Of a stretch of 64,000 bases of DNA, positions 45,720 to 54,326 are shown piece by piece. The stretch lies in contig NZ_CP095078.1 in assembly GCF_022919075.1 (NCBI RefSeq), forward strand, positions 4,030,001 through 4,094,000. The letters are read 5' to 3'. Every line of letters begins with the position of its first letter. Within the stretch, counting starts at the first letter, position 1. The notes under the pieces were generated by a model. That model ran no database searches. It saw only the letters and a program-made list of their open reading frames with translations, and had not been told where the DNA came from. The stretch is from Nocardioides sp. W7. GTDB lineage: Bacteria > Actinomycetota > Actinomycetes > Propionibacteriales > Nocardioidaceae. A program made the translations under genes and the position numbers.

Positions 45720-47069
45720 GTGTCCGACCTGATCCGGAGCCGTTTCGGCCTCCCGACGACCCTGCCCCGCCCCGAGGCGCCTCGGTCGACGACCACTCGC
45801 ACCGCCCCCGCGCCCCCGCCCCCGCTCCCGCCCCCGGCTCCGGTGGCCCGAACCGCCACGCTGGCGCCACCGGCCCCGGTCCGGACCATGCCGACCCGGC
45901 CCCGGCCCGAGGCGACGGTGGCGAGCCCGCTCGCGACCCTCGACGCGATCACGGCCGTGCACGCGCCGGCCGCCACGCCGGTCGTCCTCGACGACCTGCT
46001 GCTCGGCCTGATGAGCGCCGGCGGCTCGGACCTCCACCTGACCCAGAACGCGCCGCCGACGATCCGGCTGCGCGGCGACATGGTCCCCCTGCACGGCTAC
46101 GGACCGATGGACGCCAAGCAGCTGCAGGACCTGCTGTACGGCGTGCTGACCGAGCGTCAGCGCAAGGACTTCGAGGAGGAGCTGGAGCTCGACTTCGCCT
46201 ACGCGATCCCCGGCTGCGCCCGGTTCCGGGTCAACATCTTCCAGCAGCGGGAGGCGACCGGCGCGGTGATGCGGCTGATCCCGTGGGAGATCAAGGCCCT
46301 CGACGACCTCGGCATGCCGCCGGTGATCACCAGCTTCACCGAGCTCCGGCGCGGCCTGGTGCTGGTCACCGGCGCCACCGGATCCGGCAAGTCGACGACC
46401 CTGGCGGCGATGATCGACCGGATCAACCGGACCACCAGCGGTCACATCGTCACCATCGAGGACCCGATCGAGTTCCTCCACGAGCACCAGCGCTGCATCG
46501 TCAACCAGCGCGAGGTCGGCGAGGACACCCACGGGTTCCAGGCCGCGCTCAAGCACGTGCTGCGTCAGGACCCCGACGTGATCCTGGTCGGCGAGCTCCG
46601 GGACCTGGAGACCATCCAGGTCGCCCTGACCGCCGCCGAGACCGGGCACCTGGTCTTCGCGACCCTGCACACCCAGTCCGCCCAGGACACGATCTCCCGG
46701 GTCGTCGACGTGTTCCCCGCCGGTCAGCAGCAGCAGATCCGCACCCAGCTGGCCGCCACCCTCCAGGGCGTCGTCTGCCAGAACCTGGTCAAGACCGCCG
46801 ACGGCCTGGGCCGCGCGGCCGCCGTCGAGGTGATGGTCTGCAACCCCGGCATCCGGGCGATGATCCGCGACGACAAGCTGAACCAGATCCAGGGCTCGCT
46901 GCAGGCCGGCGCCAAGGAGGGCATGCAGACCCTCAACTCGCACCTCTCGGCGTTGGTGAAGGCCGGCCGGATCACCTTCGAGACCGGCCTCGAGGCCTGC
47001 TCGGACCGCCACGACTTCGAGACCCTCGCCCGGTCCGCCGCGGTGCGCCCGACCCCCGGCTGGTCCTGA
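45720..47069 (+). CDS. Second PilT-family ATPase with a proline-rich N-terminal extension
   Basis: A 449-aa ATPase. The first 100 or so residues are Pro/Ala/Thr-rich and probably disordered. They precede a PilT-type core: GGSDLHLTQNAPPTIRL, Walker A GATGSGKST, VTIEDPIEF, DVILVGELRD and HLVFATLHT. No tetracysteine zinc motif is present, so it is a PilT/PilU-type rather than an extension motor. The GTG start follows GGAGGAATC. PilC is encoded next, suggesting it serves the same platform. Confidence 0.9.
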   Translation: MSDLIRSRFGLPTTLPRPEAPRSTTTRTAPAPPPPLPPPAPVARTATLAPPAPVRTMPTRPRPEATVASPLATLDAITAVHAPAATPVVLDDLLLGLMSAGGSDLHLTQNAPPTIRLRGDMVPLHGYGPMDAKQLQDLLYGVLTERQRKDFEEELELDFAYAIPGCARFRVNIFQQREATGAVMRLIPWEIKALDDLGMPPVITSFTELRRGLVLVTGATGSGKSTTLAAMIDRINRTTSGHIVTIEDPIEFLHEHQRCIVNQREVGEDTHGFQAALKHVLRQDPDVILVGELRDLETIQVALTAAETGHLVFATLHTQSAQDTISRVVDVFPAGQQQQIRTQLAATLQGVVCQNLVKTADGLGRAAAVEVMVCNPGIRAMIRDDKLNQIQGSLQAGAKEGMQTLNSHLSALVKAGRITFETGLEACSDRHDFETLARSAAVRPTPGWS

Positions 47070-47144
47070 GCTCTCGCTGCGCAGCATGCCGGCGCCTGAC
47101 CCACGCCACCCGCAGAGCCCTTCCAGCCGACCCAGGAGGCCGAC

Positions 47145-48362
47145 ATGGCAGCCAGCACGACGACGTACTCCTACAAGGTCCGCGACCAGAGCGGGAAGCT
47201 GGTGGAGGGCAGGGTCGAGGCGCCCACCGAGGCCGCGGTCGCCGAGAAGCTGATCTCGATGGGGTACGCCCCGCTGGAGGTGCGGCTGGCCAACGCCGGG
47301 CTCCAGCGCGAGATCTCCTTCGGGCTGCCCAAGCGGATCAGGCTCAAGGACCTCGCGATCTTCTCGCGCCAGTTCTCCACCATGATCAACGCCGGCCTGA
47401 CCATGCTCCGCGCGCTCACGATCCTCTCCGAGCAGGTCGACAACGTCGAGCTGCGCAGGGTGCTGCGCGCGGTCAAGCAGGACGTCGAGGCGGGCTCCAG
47501 CCTCTCCGGAGCGATGGGGAGGCACCCCGCCTTCCCGCCGATCATGGTCAACCTCGCGAAGGCCGGCGAGGCCGGTGGCTTCCTCGACCGCGCGATGAAC
47601 CAGGTCGCCGACAACTTCGAGAAGGAGGTCAAGCTGCGCGCGAAGATCAAGTCTGCGATGACCTACCCGGTCGTCGTGTTCGTGATGGCGATCGTGATGT
47701 GCGCCGCGATGATGGTGTTCGTCGTCCCGACCTTCGAGGGCATCTTCACCAGCCTCGGTGGGCAGCTGCCGTTCCCGACCCGGATCCTGCTGATGGTCGC
47801 GGGGACGATGAAGTACGTCGTACCCGCCGTGGTCATCGGGATCGTCGCCTTCGTCGCCTGGTGGCGGAAGTACAACCGGACCGAGCGCGTCCGCAACGTC
47901 TGGGACCCGCTGAAGCTGCGGATGCCGGTCTTCGGCGGCCTGGTGCAGAAGCTCGCGCTGGCCCGCTTCGCCCGCAACCTCGGCACCCTGCTCGGCTCCG
48001 GCGTGCCGATCCTGCAGTCCCTCGACGTGGTCGCCGACACCACCGGCTCCATCGTCGTCACCCACGCCCTGGCCGACGTGCGCGACTCGGTACGCCGCGG
48101 CGAGAGCCTCGCCGGTCCGCTCGCCGACCACCCGATCTTCCCGACCATGGTCCAGCAGATGATCGCCTCCGGCGAGGAGTCCGGCGCCATCGACGAGATG
48201 CTGCACAAGGTCGCCGACTTCTACGACGCCGAGGTCGAGGCCACCACCGAGCAGCTCAGCGCGATGGTCGAGCCCCTGATGATCGCCTTCCTCGGCGTCA
48301 TCGTCGGCAGCATGCTCGTCGCCCTCTACCTGCCGATCTTCAACGTCGGCAACCTGCTCTGA
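47145..48362 (+). CDS. pilC: Type IV pilus platform protein PilC
   Basis: A 405-aa polytopic inner-membrane protein with an N-terminal modulator segment and two GspF domains (about residues 70-195 and 270-395). Features include FSRQFSTMINAGLTMLRAL in the first repeat and FARNLGTLLGSGVPILQSL in the second, with three membrane helices. It is the platform the ATPases act on. The ATG has AGGAGG 6 bases upstream. Confidence 0.93.
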   Translation: MAASTTTYSYKVRDQSGKLVEGRVEAPTEAAVAEKLISMGYAPLEVRLANAGLQREISFGLPKRIRLKDLAIFSRQFSTMINAGLTMLRALTILSEQVDNVELRRVLRAVKQDVEAGSSLSGAMGRHPAFPPIMVNLAKAGEAGGFLDRAMNQVADNFEKEVKLRAKIKSAMTYPVVVFVMAIVMCAAMMVFVVPTFEGIFTSLGGQLPFPTRILLMVAGTMKYVVPAVVIGIVAFVAWWRKYNRTERVRNVWDPLKLRMPVFGGLVQKLALARFARNLGTLLGSGVPILQSLDVVADTTGSIVVTHALADVRDSVRRGESLAGPLADHPIFPTMVQQMIASGEESGAIDEMLHKVADFYDAEVEATTEQLSAMVEPLMIAFLGVIVGSMLVALYLPIFNVGNLL

Positions 48363-48374
48363 CGCCCGGAGCAG

Positions 48375-48398
48375 GTCTCCACGGGCCAGCGTGGACAC
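48375..48398 (+). terminator. Possible weak terminator after pilC
   Basis: An inverted repeat GTCTCCACG / CGTGGACAC (one mismatch, 6-base loop) 13 bases after the pilC stop. There is no T-tract. It may attenuate read-through into the AIM24 gene. Confidence 0.3.
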
Positions 48399-48490
48399 GC
48401 GCGGCGGCGACGGGATCATCGTGTCCCAGTTCGCGCCGCTCGGCTGACGCGTAGCCTGCGACAGACCGCGCTTCGATCCGGAGGAGACCC

Positions 48491-49156
48491 ATGCGCAGCG
48501 ACCTGTTCGGCACCAACCTCGAGTCGGCAAGCGGGGACCGCTTCTCGTTGCAGAACTCCCGGATGCTGCGGGTCGCGCTCGACGGGGAGGTGATGGCACG
48601 GCAGGGCGCGATGATCGCCTACCAAGGACAGGTCGACTTTGCCTACCAGGGCTCCGGTGGCATGGGGAAGTTCCTGAAGAAGGCCTTCACCGGTGAGGGC
48701 ATGCCACTGATGAAGGTCAGTGGCCGCGGAGACGTCTTCTTCGCCGACGACGCGATGGAGATCCATCTGGTCAACCTCGACAACGACGCCCTCACGGTCA
48801 ACGGCAGCAACGTCCTGGCCTTCGACACCTCCCTCACCTGGGACATCAAGCGGGTGGAGGGCGCTTCGATGATGGCCGGCGGCGTCTTCAACACGACCTT
48901 CACCGGGACCGGCACCGTCGCCATCACCACGCACGGCGCACCGGTCGTCCTCAACGTCGACGCCCCGACGTACGCCGACATCCAGTCGGCGGTGGCCTGG
49001 TCCTCCTCCCTCACCACGACCGTACGGCGCACCGCGGGAGCCGGTGCCCTCATCGGTCGCGGCTCCGGCGAGGCCTTCCAGCTCGCCTTCAGCGGTCAGG
49101 GATTCGTCGTCGTCCAGGCCAGCGAGGGCCGGACCGTGGCGACCCACGCCCACTGA
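48491..49156 (+). CDS. AIM24/TerD-like beta-sheet family protein
   Basis: A 221-aa AIM24-family protein. It is beta-rich and Gly-rich, with MLRVALDGEVMARQGAMIAYQG near the start, GRGDVFFAD in the middle and GSGEAFQLAFSGQGFVVVQ at the end, all typical of the family. No signal or membrane segment is visible. AIM24 proteins in bacteria have no firm role. It follows pilC by 128 bases on the same strand. A GGAGGAG site precedes the ATG. Confidence 0.82.
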   Translation: MRSDLFGTNLESASGDRFSLQNSRMLRVALDGEVMARQGAMIAYQGQVDFAYQGSGGMGKFLKKAFTGEGMPLMKVSGRGDVFFADDAMEIHLVNLDNDALTVNGSNVLAFDTSLTWDIKRVEGASMMAGGVFNTTFTGTGTVAITTHGAPVVLNVDAPTYADIQSAVAWSSSLTTTVRRTAGAGALIGRGSGEAFQLAFSGQGFVVVQASEGRTVATHAH

Positions 49157-49193
49157 CGGCGCGCCCCGCAACGACCCCGTTCCCGACGCACGG

Positions 49194-49466
49194 GGCAAGG
49201 CGGCACCACTTGAGCGTCGAGCGGACCATCACGTCCAAGTCGCCGGCACCCGAGCGATTGCTCAGCCCTCCCGGCTCGTCCCACACGGTGTGCCGCTGGT
49301 ACTGCTCGAACTCGATCTCGCTTGTCCCTTCAATGCCTCGCGGCACTCGCGCCAGGCCAGTGACGAACTCGGCGGGCTCCCCGCCGATCCCCATCTCGTC
49401 GCGATCGTCCTGACCGTTGATGGAAGTGCCGTGCACACCGGAGCCGACCTGGACGCGCAGGATCAT
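49194..49466 (-). pseudogene. Truncated nucleotidyltransferase remnant
   Basis: The minus strand encodes about 90 residues of a predicted nucleotidyltransferase: VGSGVHGTSINGQDDRDEMG (the GS and DxxD region), EFEQYQRHTVWD, PGGLSNRSGAGDLDVMV and LKWCRLA. Similarity then stops abruptly near 49195 where the full family (about 250 residues or more) would continue, and the rest is unrelated sequence running into the AIM24 3' end. This family is common in actinobacteria and their phages. The identification is from remembered motifs. Confidence 0.55.
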
Positions 49467-49499
49467 TCTGTCGGCACGAACTCGACGGCCGACCTGGCT

Positions 49500-49539
49500 G
49501 TCAATGGCCGTCAATGGCCGTCAATGGCCGTCAATGACA
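49500..49539. repeat. 10-bp tandem repeat (GTCAATGGCC) x4
   Basis: Three exact GTCAATGGCC copies and one variant (GTCAATGACA) upstream of the nucleotidyltransferase remnant and next to the HNH gene 3' end. The unit length is not a multiple of three, so it is not a maintained coding repeat. It may mark a recombination or slippage scar. Confidence 0.8.
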
Positions 49540-49549
49540 GCCGGGTCAG

Positions 49550-50794
49550 CTACGTCCGTCGGTGGAAGCGGACTCCGCCGTCCGGGAGTCGATCGGCGGC
49601 GTACGTCGGGTCGTGGGCCCGGTGGTGATGGTGGGAGCAGAGGAGCATCCCGTCGGCCAGGTCGGTGCGCCCGCCGGCTGACCAGGGATGTCGATGATGC
49701 GCCTCGCACCACGGCGCCGGGATGTGGCACCCGTCGGCGCGGCATTCGTGATCGGTGAGGGCCAGCGCCCGGCGTTGGGCCCGGGTGAACAGCCGCTGCG
49801 ACCGGCCGAGGTCGAGGACCTCGCCCTTCCCGCCGAGGACGACGGGGACCAGCTTCGCGGTACAGGCCAGGCGGCGGGCCTCATCGGCGGTGATCCGGTC
49901 GACCGAGTCGCCCGGAGCCGCGTTGCCCAGCGTCGCGGTGCCGAGCTCGCCTCGCAGGGAGTCCAGCGACATGGTGATCACCAGGGTGGTGGCGTCGCCG
50001 CCGTGGATGGGAAGCCGGGACGGGTCGAGGGTCTCCAGGAGCTGACAGAACGCCCGGGCGGCCTGTCGGCCGTAGGGAGTCCGCCGCGACTCCGCGGGTT
50101 CGGTCGCATGGGCGTCGTCGCGGCGGGGGTTGGTGAAGGCGTGCAGGTAGGTCGCCAGCCGGGCGGCCGAGGCGTCCGGGATCAGTCCGCTGATCCGGGT
50201 GGTCCCGTCCCCCTGAGACCGCATGCCCAGGCGCATCCGCTGGTGCGCGGAGGCCTCGAGGTCGGCCAGCTGGCGGGCCTCGACACCCTCGGCGATCTCC
50301 GGGGCGACGACGTCGAGGATCCGGCCACCCAGGCGACGCAGCTCGATCGGATCGAAGCGGGCGGCGTACCCCACCAAGGCCGTCTCGGCCTCGTTGACCA
50401 CGCACCGGTCGACGGCGGCCGGCAGGTCGGCCAAGGCGCCAGCGATCGCGCGGGCCTGGCCGAGGTTGACCTGGCCGTCACGCAGCGCCGCCGCCAGCAC
50501 CGGCCGATCCGCCAACGCCACCGCGAGGCGCAGGTCGGCCGCGCAGTCACTCCGACGGCGCCGCGTGGCCGCGGCGATCCAGGCCCCGACATCCCGCGCC
50601 CCGGTCTCCTCGGCCACGTCACCGGCGTCGGCGGTGACCCGCAGGCGCAGCTCAGCCACCCGGTCCTCGAGGGCCGCGAGCTCGACCAGGGCGGCGCCCT
50701 TGTCGCGGGTGGTCATGAACGCCGCGTTCACGTCGGCCACGGACTTCAGGGCACTGTCGATGACCTGGGTGGCGACCAGGATCGGGTGGTCCAT
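49550..50794 (-). CDS. DUF222 / HNH endonuclease domain protein (13E12 repeat family)
   Basis: A 414-aa protein with the N-terminal helical DUF222 region (about residues 20-300) and a C-terminal HNH nuclease domain. The nuclease domain contains CRADGCHIPAPWCEAHHRHPWS and LLCSHHHHRAHD, the HNH residues, with the first Cys pair for zinc. The ATG has GGAGG 6 bases upstream. The biological role of this family is not established. In mycobacteria several members are LexA-regulated, and a perfect LexA box lies in this promoter. Confidence 0.9.
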   Translation of the reverse strand: MDHPILVATQVIDSALKSVADVNAAFMTTRDKGAALVELAALEDRVAELRLRVTADAGDVAEETGARDVGAWIAAATRRRRSDCAADLRLAVALADRPVLAAALRDGQVNLGQARAIAGALADLPAAVDRCVVNEAETALVGYAARFDPIELRRLGGRILDVVAPEIAEGVEARQLADLEASAHQRMRLGMRSQGDGTTRISGLIPDASAARLATYLHAFTNPRRDDAHATEPAESRRTPYGRQAARAFCQLLETLDPSRLPIHGGDATTLVITMSLDSLRGELGTATLGNAAPGDSVDRITADEARRLACTAKLVPVVLGGKGEVLDLGRSQRLFTRAQRRALALTDHECRADGCHIPAPWCEAHHRHPWSAGGRTDLADGMLLCSHHHHRAHDPTYAADRLPDGGVRFHRRT

Positions 50795-50837
50795 GCGAGC
50801 CTCCGAGAGCTCCACGACGGTGCGGGTTGTCACCACG

Positions 50838-50860
50838 ATTCTAGTCGAACACCAGTTCGA
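50838..50860 (-). promoter_or_regulatory. LexA (SOS) box and -10 element of the HNH gene
   Basis: TCGAAC-ACCA-GTTCGA at 50845-50860 is a perfect copy of the Gram-positive/actinobacterial SOS box TCGAAC-N4-GTTCGA. On the minus strand a -10-like TAGAAT (50843-50838) follows directly, 44 bases before the HNH start. LexA binding would block this promoter until DNA damage. Confidence 0.85.
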
Positions 50861-51017
50861 TTGGAGTGTTCTTCCACAGGCCGCCACCTCCGGCGGCTCT
50901 CGTCGCGCTGGACGTTTCGGACCAGCCACGTGGCGATGAGCGCCGTCACCGATCCGACCACTGCCATGCCGACGACCATCAGCGCCGTGGCAATGCACCG
51001 TAGTTCTAGGAGACGGC

Positions 51018-51479
51018 ATGGAGATGATCCGCCGTTTCGGCGCCGACACCTATGCCCAAGCCTTGGCGTCGTGGGACTGGCTCGAAGGGCTCGCCGACAT
51101 GTCGCCGTCGCTGACTAACGCGTTCGGCGCTGTGTTCTTGCAGGCTGAGGACGGCTCGTTCTGGTTCCTGGACACGGTAGGAGGGCAGCTGCATCGGGTC
51201 TGGCCGGACGCTGCCTCACTCCAAGCCAACATCAACAGCCCATCGGCAAAGGACGAGTACCTCATGATCGGGCGGGGAAGGACGCCGAAGCCGTCGGCTG
51301 ATGCCCGCGACTGATCAGGTCCGTCATTCAGAGTTCCGCCGGTTCTGGGCGGAGAACTCTCGACAGAGAACCTGGAGATCTCGGACTTCGTCGTATCAGT
51401 GAACCTGGCGGGCGAGATTCACGGTCAGGTCAGGTCGCTTCCGCCGGGCGCACCGATCACGAGCATCACCATTGACTGA
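51018..51479 (+). pseudogene. Frameshifted DUF1851 / Tdi1-type immunity-like gene
   Basis: The first 85 or so codons read as a family N-terminus (FGAVFLQAEDGSFWFLDTVGG). Homology-like sequence then shifts frame: KDAEAVG in one frame, LMPATDQV in another, and the C-terminal half back in the first frame after a TGA at 51312. That last part contains FRVPPVLGGELSTENLEISDFVV and ends at 51479. An intact gene would be about 150 codons. At least three frame changes show decay. T6SS/toxin-immunity membership of DUF1851 is known; the assignment here is from remembered family patterns. Confidence 0.6.
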
Positions 51480-51735
51480 GGCGGGACCCGTGGCGATTCG
51501 AGCAACGGCAACTACTGAGACCCGCCTCCTGCGTGGCCAGCGCCGCGTCGTCCGCTACGACGTCCGCTACCCCGACGGCCGTGCTGAGCAGGACGTGAAC
51601 CTCGACCGCGTCCGGCAAGGTGGTCGGTTCCCCGCCGACGCCCAGGCAACGCGCGTTGCCGCCTCAGCGGCATGTCCCGACGTCGGGGCGGGTGACTGGG
51701 TGGAGTACGCGACCGGGCGCGGTCTCTCCGACTAA
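51472..51735 (+). CDS. Small hypothetical protein
   Basis: An open frame of 87 codons from a TTG (a GTG at 51490 is an alternative start). The product is hydrophilic and Arg-rich (RLLRGQRRVVRYDVRYPDGRAEQ) and matches nothing I know. It sits just behind the decayed immunity gene, has no convincing ribosome site and could be spurious. Confidence 0.3.
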   Translation: MTEAGPVAIRATATTETRLLRGQRRVVRYDVRYPDGRAEQDVNLDRVRQGGRFPADAQATRVAASAACPDVGAGDWVEYATGRGLSD

Positions 51736-51758
51736 CCACTGGGTCGGACAACCGCCAC

Positions 51759-52181
51759 CTAGGTCGCGGCGGCGGTATCCGCGCGCTCAGGAGCAGGTGC
51801 GCGCATCCCGAAGCCGATCAGGGTGAGGACGATGCCGAGGACGACCGCCATGCCTGCGACCCCGAAGGCGACGACCGAGGTGAACAAGGACGCTTGCAGG
51901 AACGCGGAGTCCATCGCGGTCTCTCGGACCGGATCTTCCCGGTCGAGTTCGGCGTAGGTCTTTCCGCCGGTGATTTCCTGGGTGTGGTGGTCGATGACGT
52001 CCGCCTGGCAGTACGCCGAGATCGGGCCGTTCACGTCGTCGCCTGCGGCACAGTCGGCGTCGTCGGCGACGGTGATCTTCTGGTCCGCCAAGGTGGTGGA
52101 GATGACCACCCAGGTGGCGACCCCGGCGATCACCATGATGACTCCGACCACGATGGACGTGATTGCCGCTACATTGCGCAT
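51759..52181 (-). CDS. Small two-helix membrane protein (often mislabelled LigA-type)
   Basis: A 140-aa protein with N-terminal (about 4-30) and C-terminal (about 95-125) membrane helices flanking an extracytoplasmic loop. The loop contains LADQKITV, two cysteines (DADCAAGD and YCQADVI) that may form a disulfide, and AELDREDPVR. The same architecture is common in actinobacterial genomes, usually annotated as aromatic ring-opening dioxygenase LigA without evidence. The ATG follows AAGGGAG. Function unknown. Confidence 0.78.
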   Translation of the reverse strand: MRNVAAITSIVVGVIMVIAGVATWVVISTTLADQKITVADDADCAAGDDVNGPISAYCQADVIDHHTQEITGGKTYAELDREDPVRETAMDSAFLQASLFTSVVAFGVAGMAVVLGIVLTLIGFGMRAPAPERADTAAAT

Positions 52182-52622
52182 ATCACTGTGCTCCCTTCGG
52201 TCAGCCCCGCCCGACCGGGGTGACCCATATTTCGGACACGACCGTGGCAATGAATCTCTCGGCCCGAACGGAGAGTCCGCCTCCCCCGACGCGGGTGAGT
52301 CGACCGTCCGCACCCGCCGCGAAGTGCGCGGTGCTACCGAGAAACCTCGGTCGGCTCGTGGCGTGGCCGTGAACGAGACTCGGGTGGCGGACGAGGGAAC
52401 CCGAACAACCTCCTCTCGCGTCTATCGGGCGACGGCGCGAGTGAGGACAGATCGCCCCGACCCGCCGATGTGTCTCGTCGAGCCAGCTCATTCTCACGTC
52501 CGGGACCGCAACGACCGCAACGACCCCGGGCGCCAGCATGGCTAGGCGTTGCTGCCGCCCGCACTGCTCCTGCCGCGCGGAGTGAGATCGGAGACGCCCG
52601 CTTGTGCCGCAAGTCGCGCGGA
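52182..52622. other. 441-bp gap without a recognisable gene
   Basis: Between the small membrane protein and the end of the minor-pilin operon. Open frames exist on both strands but have no ribosome site and no familiar features. A short direct repeat (CGCAACGAC twice, near 52507) lies inside a GC-rich inverted segment. The 3' end of the pilus operon transcript and the membrane gene's promoter must lie here. Confidence 0.4.
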
Positions 52623-54326
52623 TCAGTAGGCGGCGGAGATCTCGCCGTACGCCTTGATCCCCCAGGCCGAGCGCACCGGGTCGAGGAAGTACGGCGGGGG
52701 CGCGAAGCGCAGTCGGGTGTCGTACTCGTAGTTCTTCTCGTAGCCGGTGCCGCCGGTCGTCGCGACCGGGCCGCGGTAGCGCTGGGCGAAGGAGCCGAAG
52801 AGGCTCAGGGTCCCCAGACCACTGGTCGTGCCCTTGTCCCACGCCTGGACGCCGAAGCTGTGCAGGAGCGTCAGGATCGAGGCCTGGACGACCGCGTTCT
52901 TGAACTTGCCCTTGCCCTCCGGGCGGTCCAGATCGGTGAAGGTGGTGCCCGAGGTCGGCTTCTTGACCGGGTGGTAGATCTTCACCGAGTTGCCGGCGAT
53001 CAGCCCGAGGGCCTCGGTGCCGGTCTTGCCGCCGTGGTACTTCAGGTGGTCGGTGACGATGATGTTGTTGTCCGCGACGAGCGTCAGTCGCCCCTTCAGG
53101 GTCCCCTCGACGTACAGCGTGCCGTAGCGGCAGTTGGCGTCGCTCAGCGTCTCGTTCCAGTCGTCGCCCAGGGGGTAGCCGCCGATCGTCTCCTTCTTGC
53201 ACGAACCGTTGGCGTTCGTCACCGGGGTCGGCCCCCCGGCGGGGAGGTCGCGCACGATGATCAGGTTGTTGTGCGGGATCGTCAGCGTCTGCGCCGTGGT
53301 CGGGTGGTCCTTGAAGTCGGTCGCGTTGCCGCACCCGGGGTTCAGGGTCGTCTGGGAGTACGGGCTCCAGACCTGCATGGTCGAGTACGTCGCCGTGGAC
53401 GTCACCAGCTTGATCCGGGTCGGCCCCGTGTAGAGGCACCCGGGCTGCTCGGTCTTCGTGGCGTCGACGTAGGTGCGCAGGTCGCCGGCGGTGTCGGGCA
53501 GCTCGATCGGCAACCGGTAGCTGATGCCCTTCTCGAAGATCGGGTTCGCCGACGAGCCCGCCTTCGCGTAGCACTGCTTGCCGGTGGGCTTGGCGCAGTC
53601 CGGCCAGGAGGTGGTGGCGGTGCCCTTGAAGCGGACCGCCCCGCCGGTGAGGATCCGGTCGTTGGTGTGCAGGGGGCCGTTGATGACGTCGCCGCCGGCG
53701 AACTGGATGTTGACACAGTCGGAGTGCCGCGGGCTGGCGGTCGGCCACCAGGTGCGCACGCAGTTGGTCGCCGCCCAGGTCGTGCTCCGCGGGGTGCCGT
53801 CGTAGGTGGAGTCGTTCGCCGGGTCGATCTCCTCGTACATGGTGTAGTAGAGGAACTCCCCGAAGCCGCCGCGCCGCAGCACCGTCTGCACGGAGCGGGT
53901 CACCTCGCCGACCCGGCCGGTCGCGGTCAGCCGCACCGTGCCGTTGACCGGGGTGCTCGCGGTCTCGGCCTCGTAGTGGTACTCGGCCCGGTCGGCGCCG
54001 GGCACCCGCACCCAGCCGACGGGGGTGCCGGCTCCCCAGGAGCAGGAGCCGACGTTCGGCCGCTTCATCGCAGTGTTGGCGCAGTCGGTGGCCGTGCGCC
54101 AGTAGAGGTCGTTCTTGTTCAGGCGGGCGAGGTAGTCGTCCACCCCGGCCTCGGCGGCCGCGAGGGCCTGGTTCCAGTCGCTGGAGTGCCGGGCGACCCG
54201 GTTGGTGCTCATCGCCGCGGTGGCGGCGACGGTGGCCAGGATGATCAGCACCATGGTGGTCCCGAGCACCACGATCAACGCCGAGCCCTGGTCGCGAGAG
54301 CGAGTGCGGTCGCGAGTCGGCTTCAT
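52623..54326 (-). CDS. PilX-like pilus assembly protein with a large C-terminal domain
   Basis: A 567-aa protein. The N-terminus has a type-IV-pilin-like hydrophobic helix (SALIVVLGTTMVLIILATVA, about residues 15-34) preceded by DQG, as in PilX-type minor pilins, but without the canonical Glu at +5. The large remainder is extracellular, with about ten cysteines and beta-rich segments (AGGDVINGPLHTNDRI, LYVEGTLKGRLTLVADNNIIV). It is last in the minor-pilin operon and overlaps the upstream gene by 4 bases. Confidence 0.8.
   Translation of the reverse strand: MKPTRDRTRSRDQGSALIVVLGTTMVLIILATVAATAAMSTNRVARHSSDWNQALAAAEAGVDDYLARLNKNDLYWRTATDCANTAMKRPNVGSCSWGAGTPVGWVRVPGADRAEYHYEAETASTPVNGTVRLTATGRVGEVTRSVQTVLRRGGFGEFLYYTMYEEIDPANDSTYDGTPRSTTWAATNCVRTWWPTASPRHSDCVNIQFAGGDVINGPLHTNDRILTGGAVRFKGTATTSWPDCAKPTGKQCYAKAGSSANPIFEKGISYRLPIELPDTAGDLRTYVDATKTEQPGCLYTGPTRIKLVTSTATYSTMQVWSPYSQTTLNPGCGNATDFKDHPTTAQTLTIPHNNLIIVRDLPAGGPTPVTNANGSCKKETIGGYPLGDDWNETLSDANCRYGTLYVEGTLKGRLTLVADNNIIVTDHLKYHGGKTGTEALGLIAGNSVKIYHPVKKPTSGTTFTDLDRPEGKGKFKNAVVQASILTLLHSFGVQAWDKGTTSGLGTLSLFGSFAQRYRGPVATTGGTGYEKNYEYDTRLRFAPPPYFLDPVRSAWGIKAYGEISAAY

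Noticed and set aside
45333-48599. Open frame of over 1000 codons on the minus strand opposite pilT2 and pilC
   Set aside because: A shadow of well-conserved plus-strand ATPase and PilC genes. Composition is Gly/Arg/Asp/His-biased, without recognisable features.
49188-49214. A CTCAAGT box on the minus strand resembling the sigma-28 -35 element
   Set aside because: The sequence 14 bases further is CCGTGC, not GCCGAT. It would point into the AIM24 gene as antisense, and the box is part of the Thr-Leu-Lys codons of the nucleotidyltransferase remnant.
49500-49539. Short tandem repeat considered as a CRISPR fragment
   Set aside because: Units are 10 bp and directly adjacent, without spacers. It is a simple tandem repeat.
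52201-52545. Open frames in the 441-bp gap as possible genes
   Set aside because: No ribosome site, no familiar motif and Arg/Ser-rich composition on both strands.
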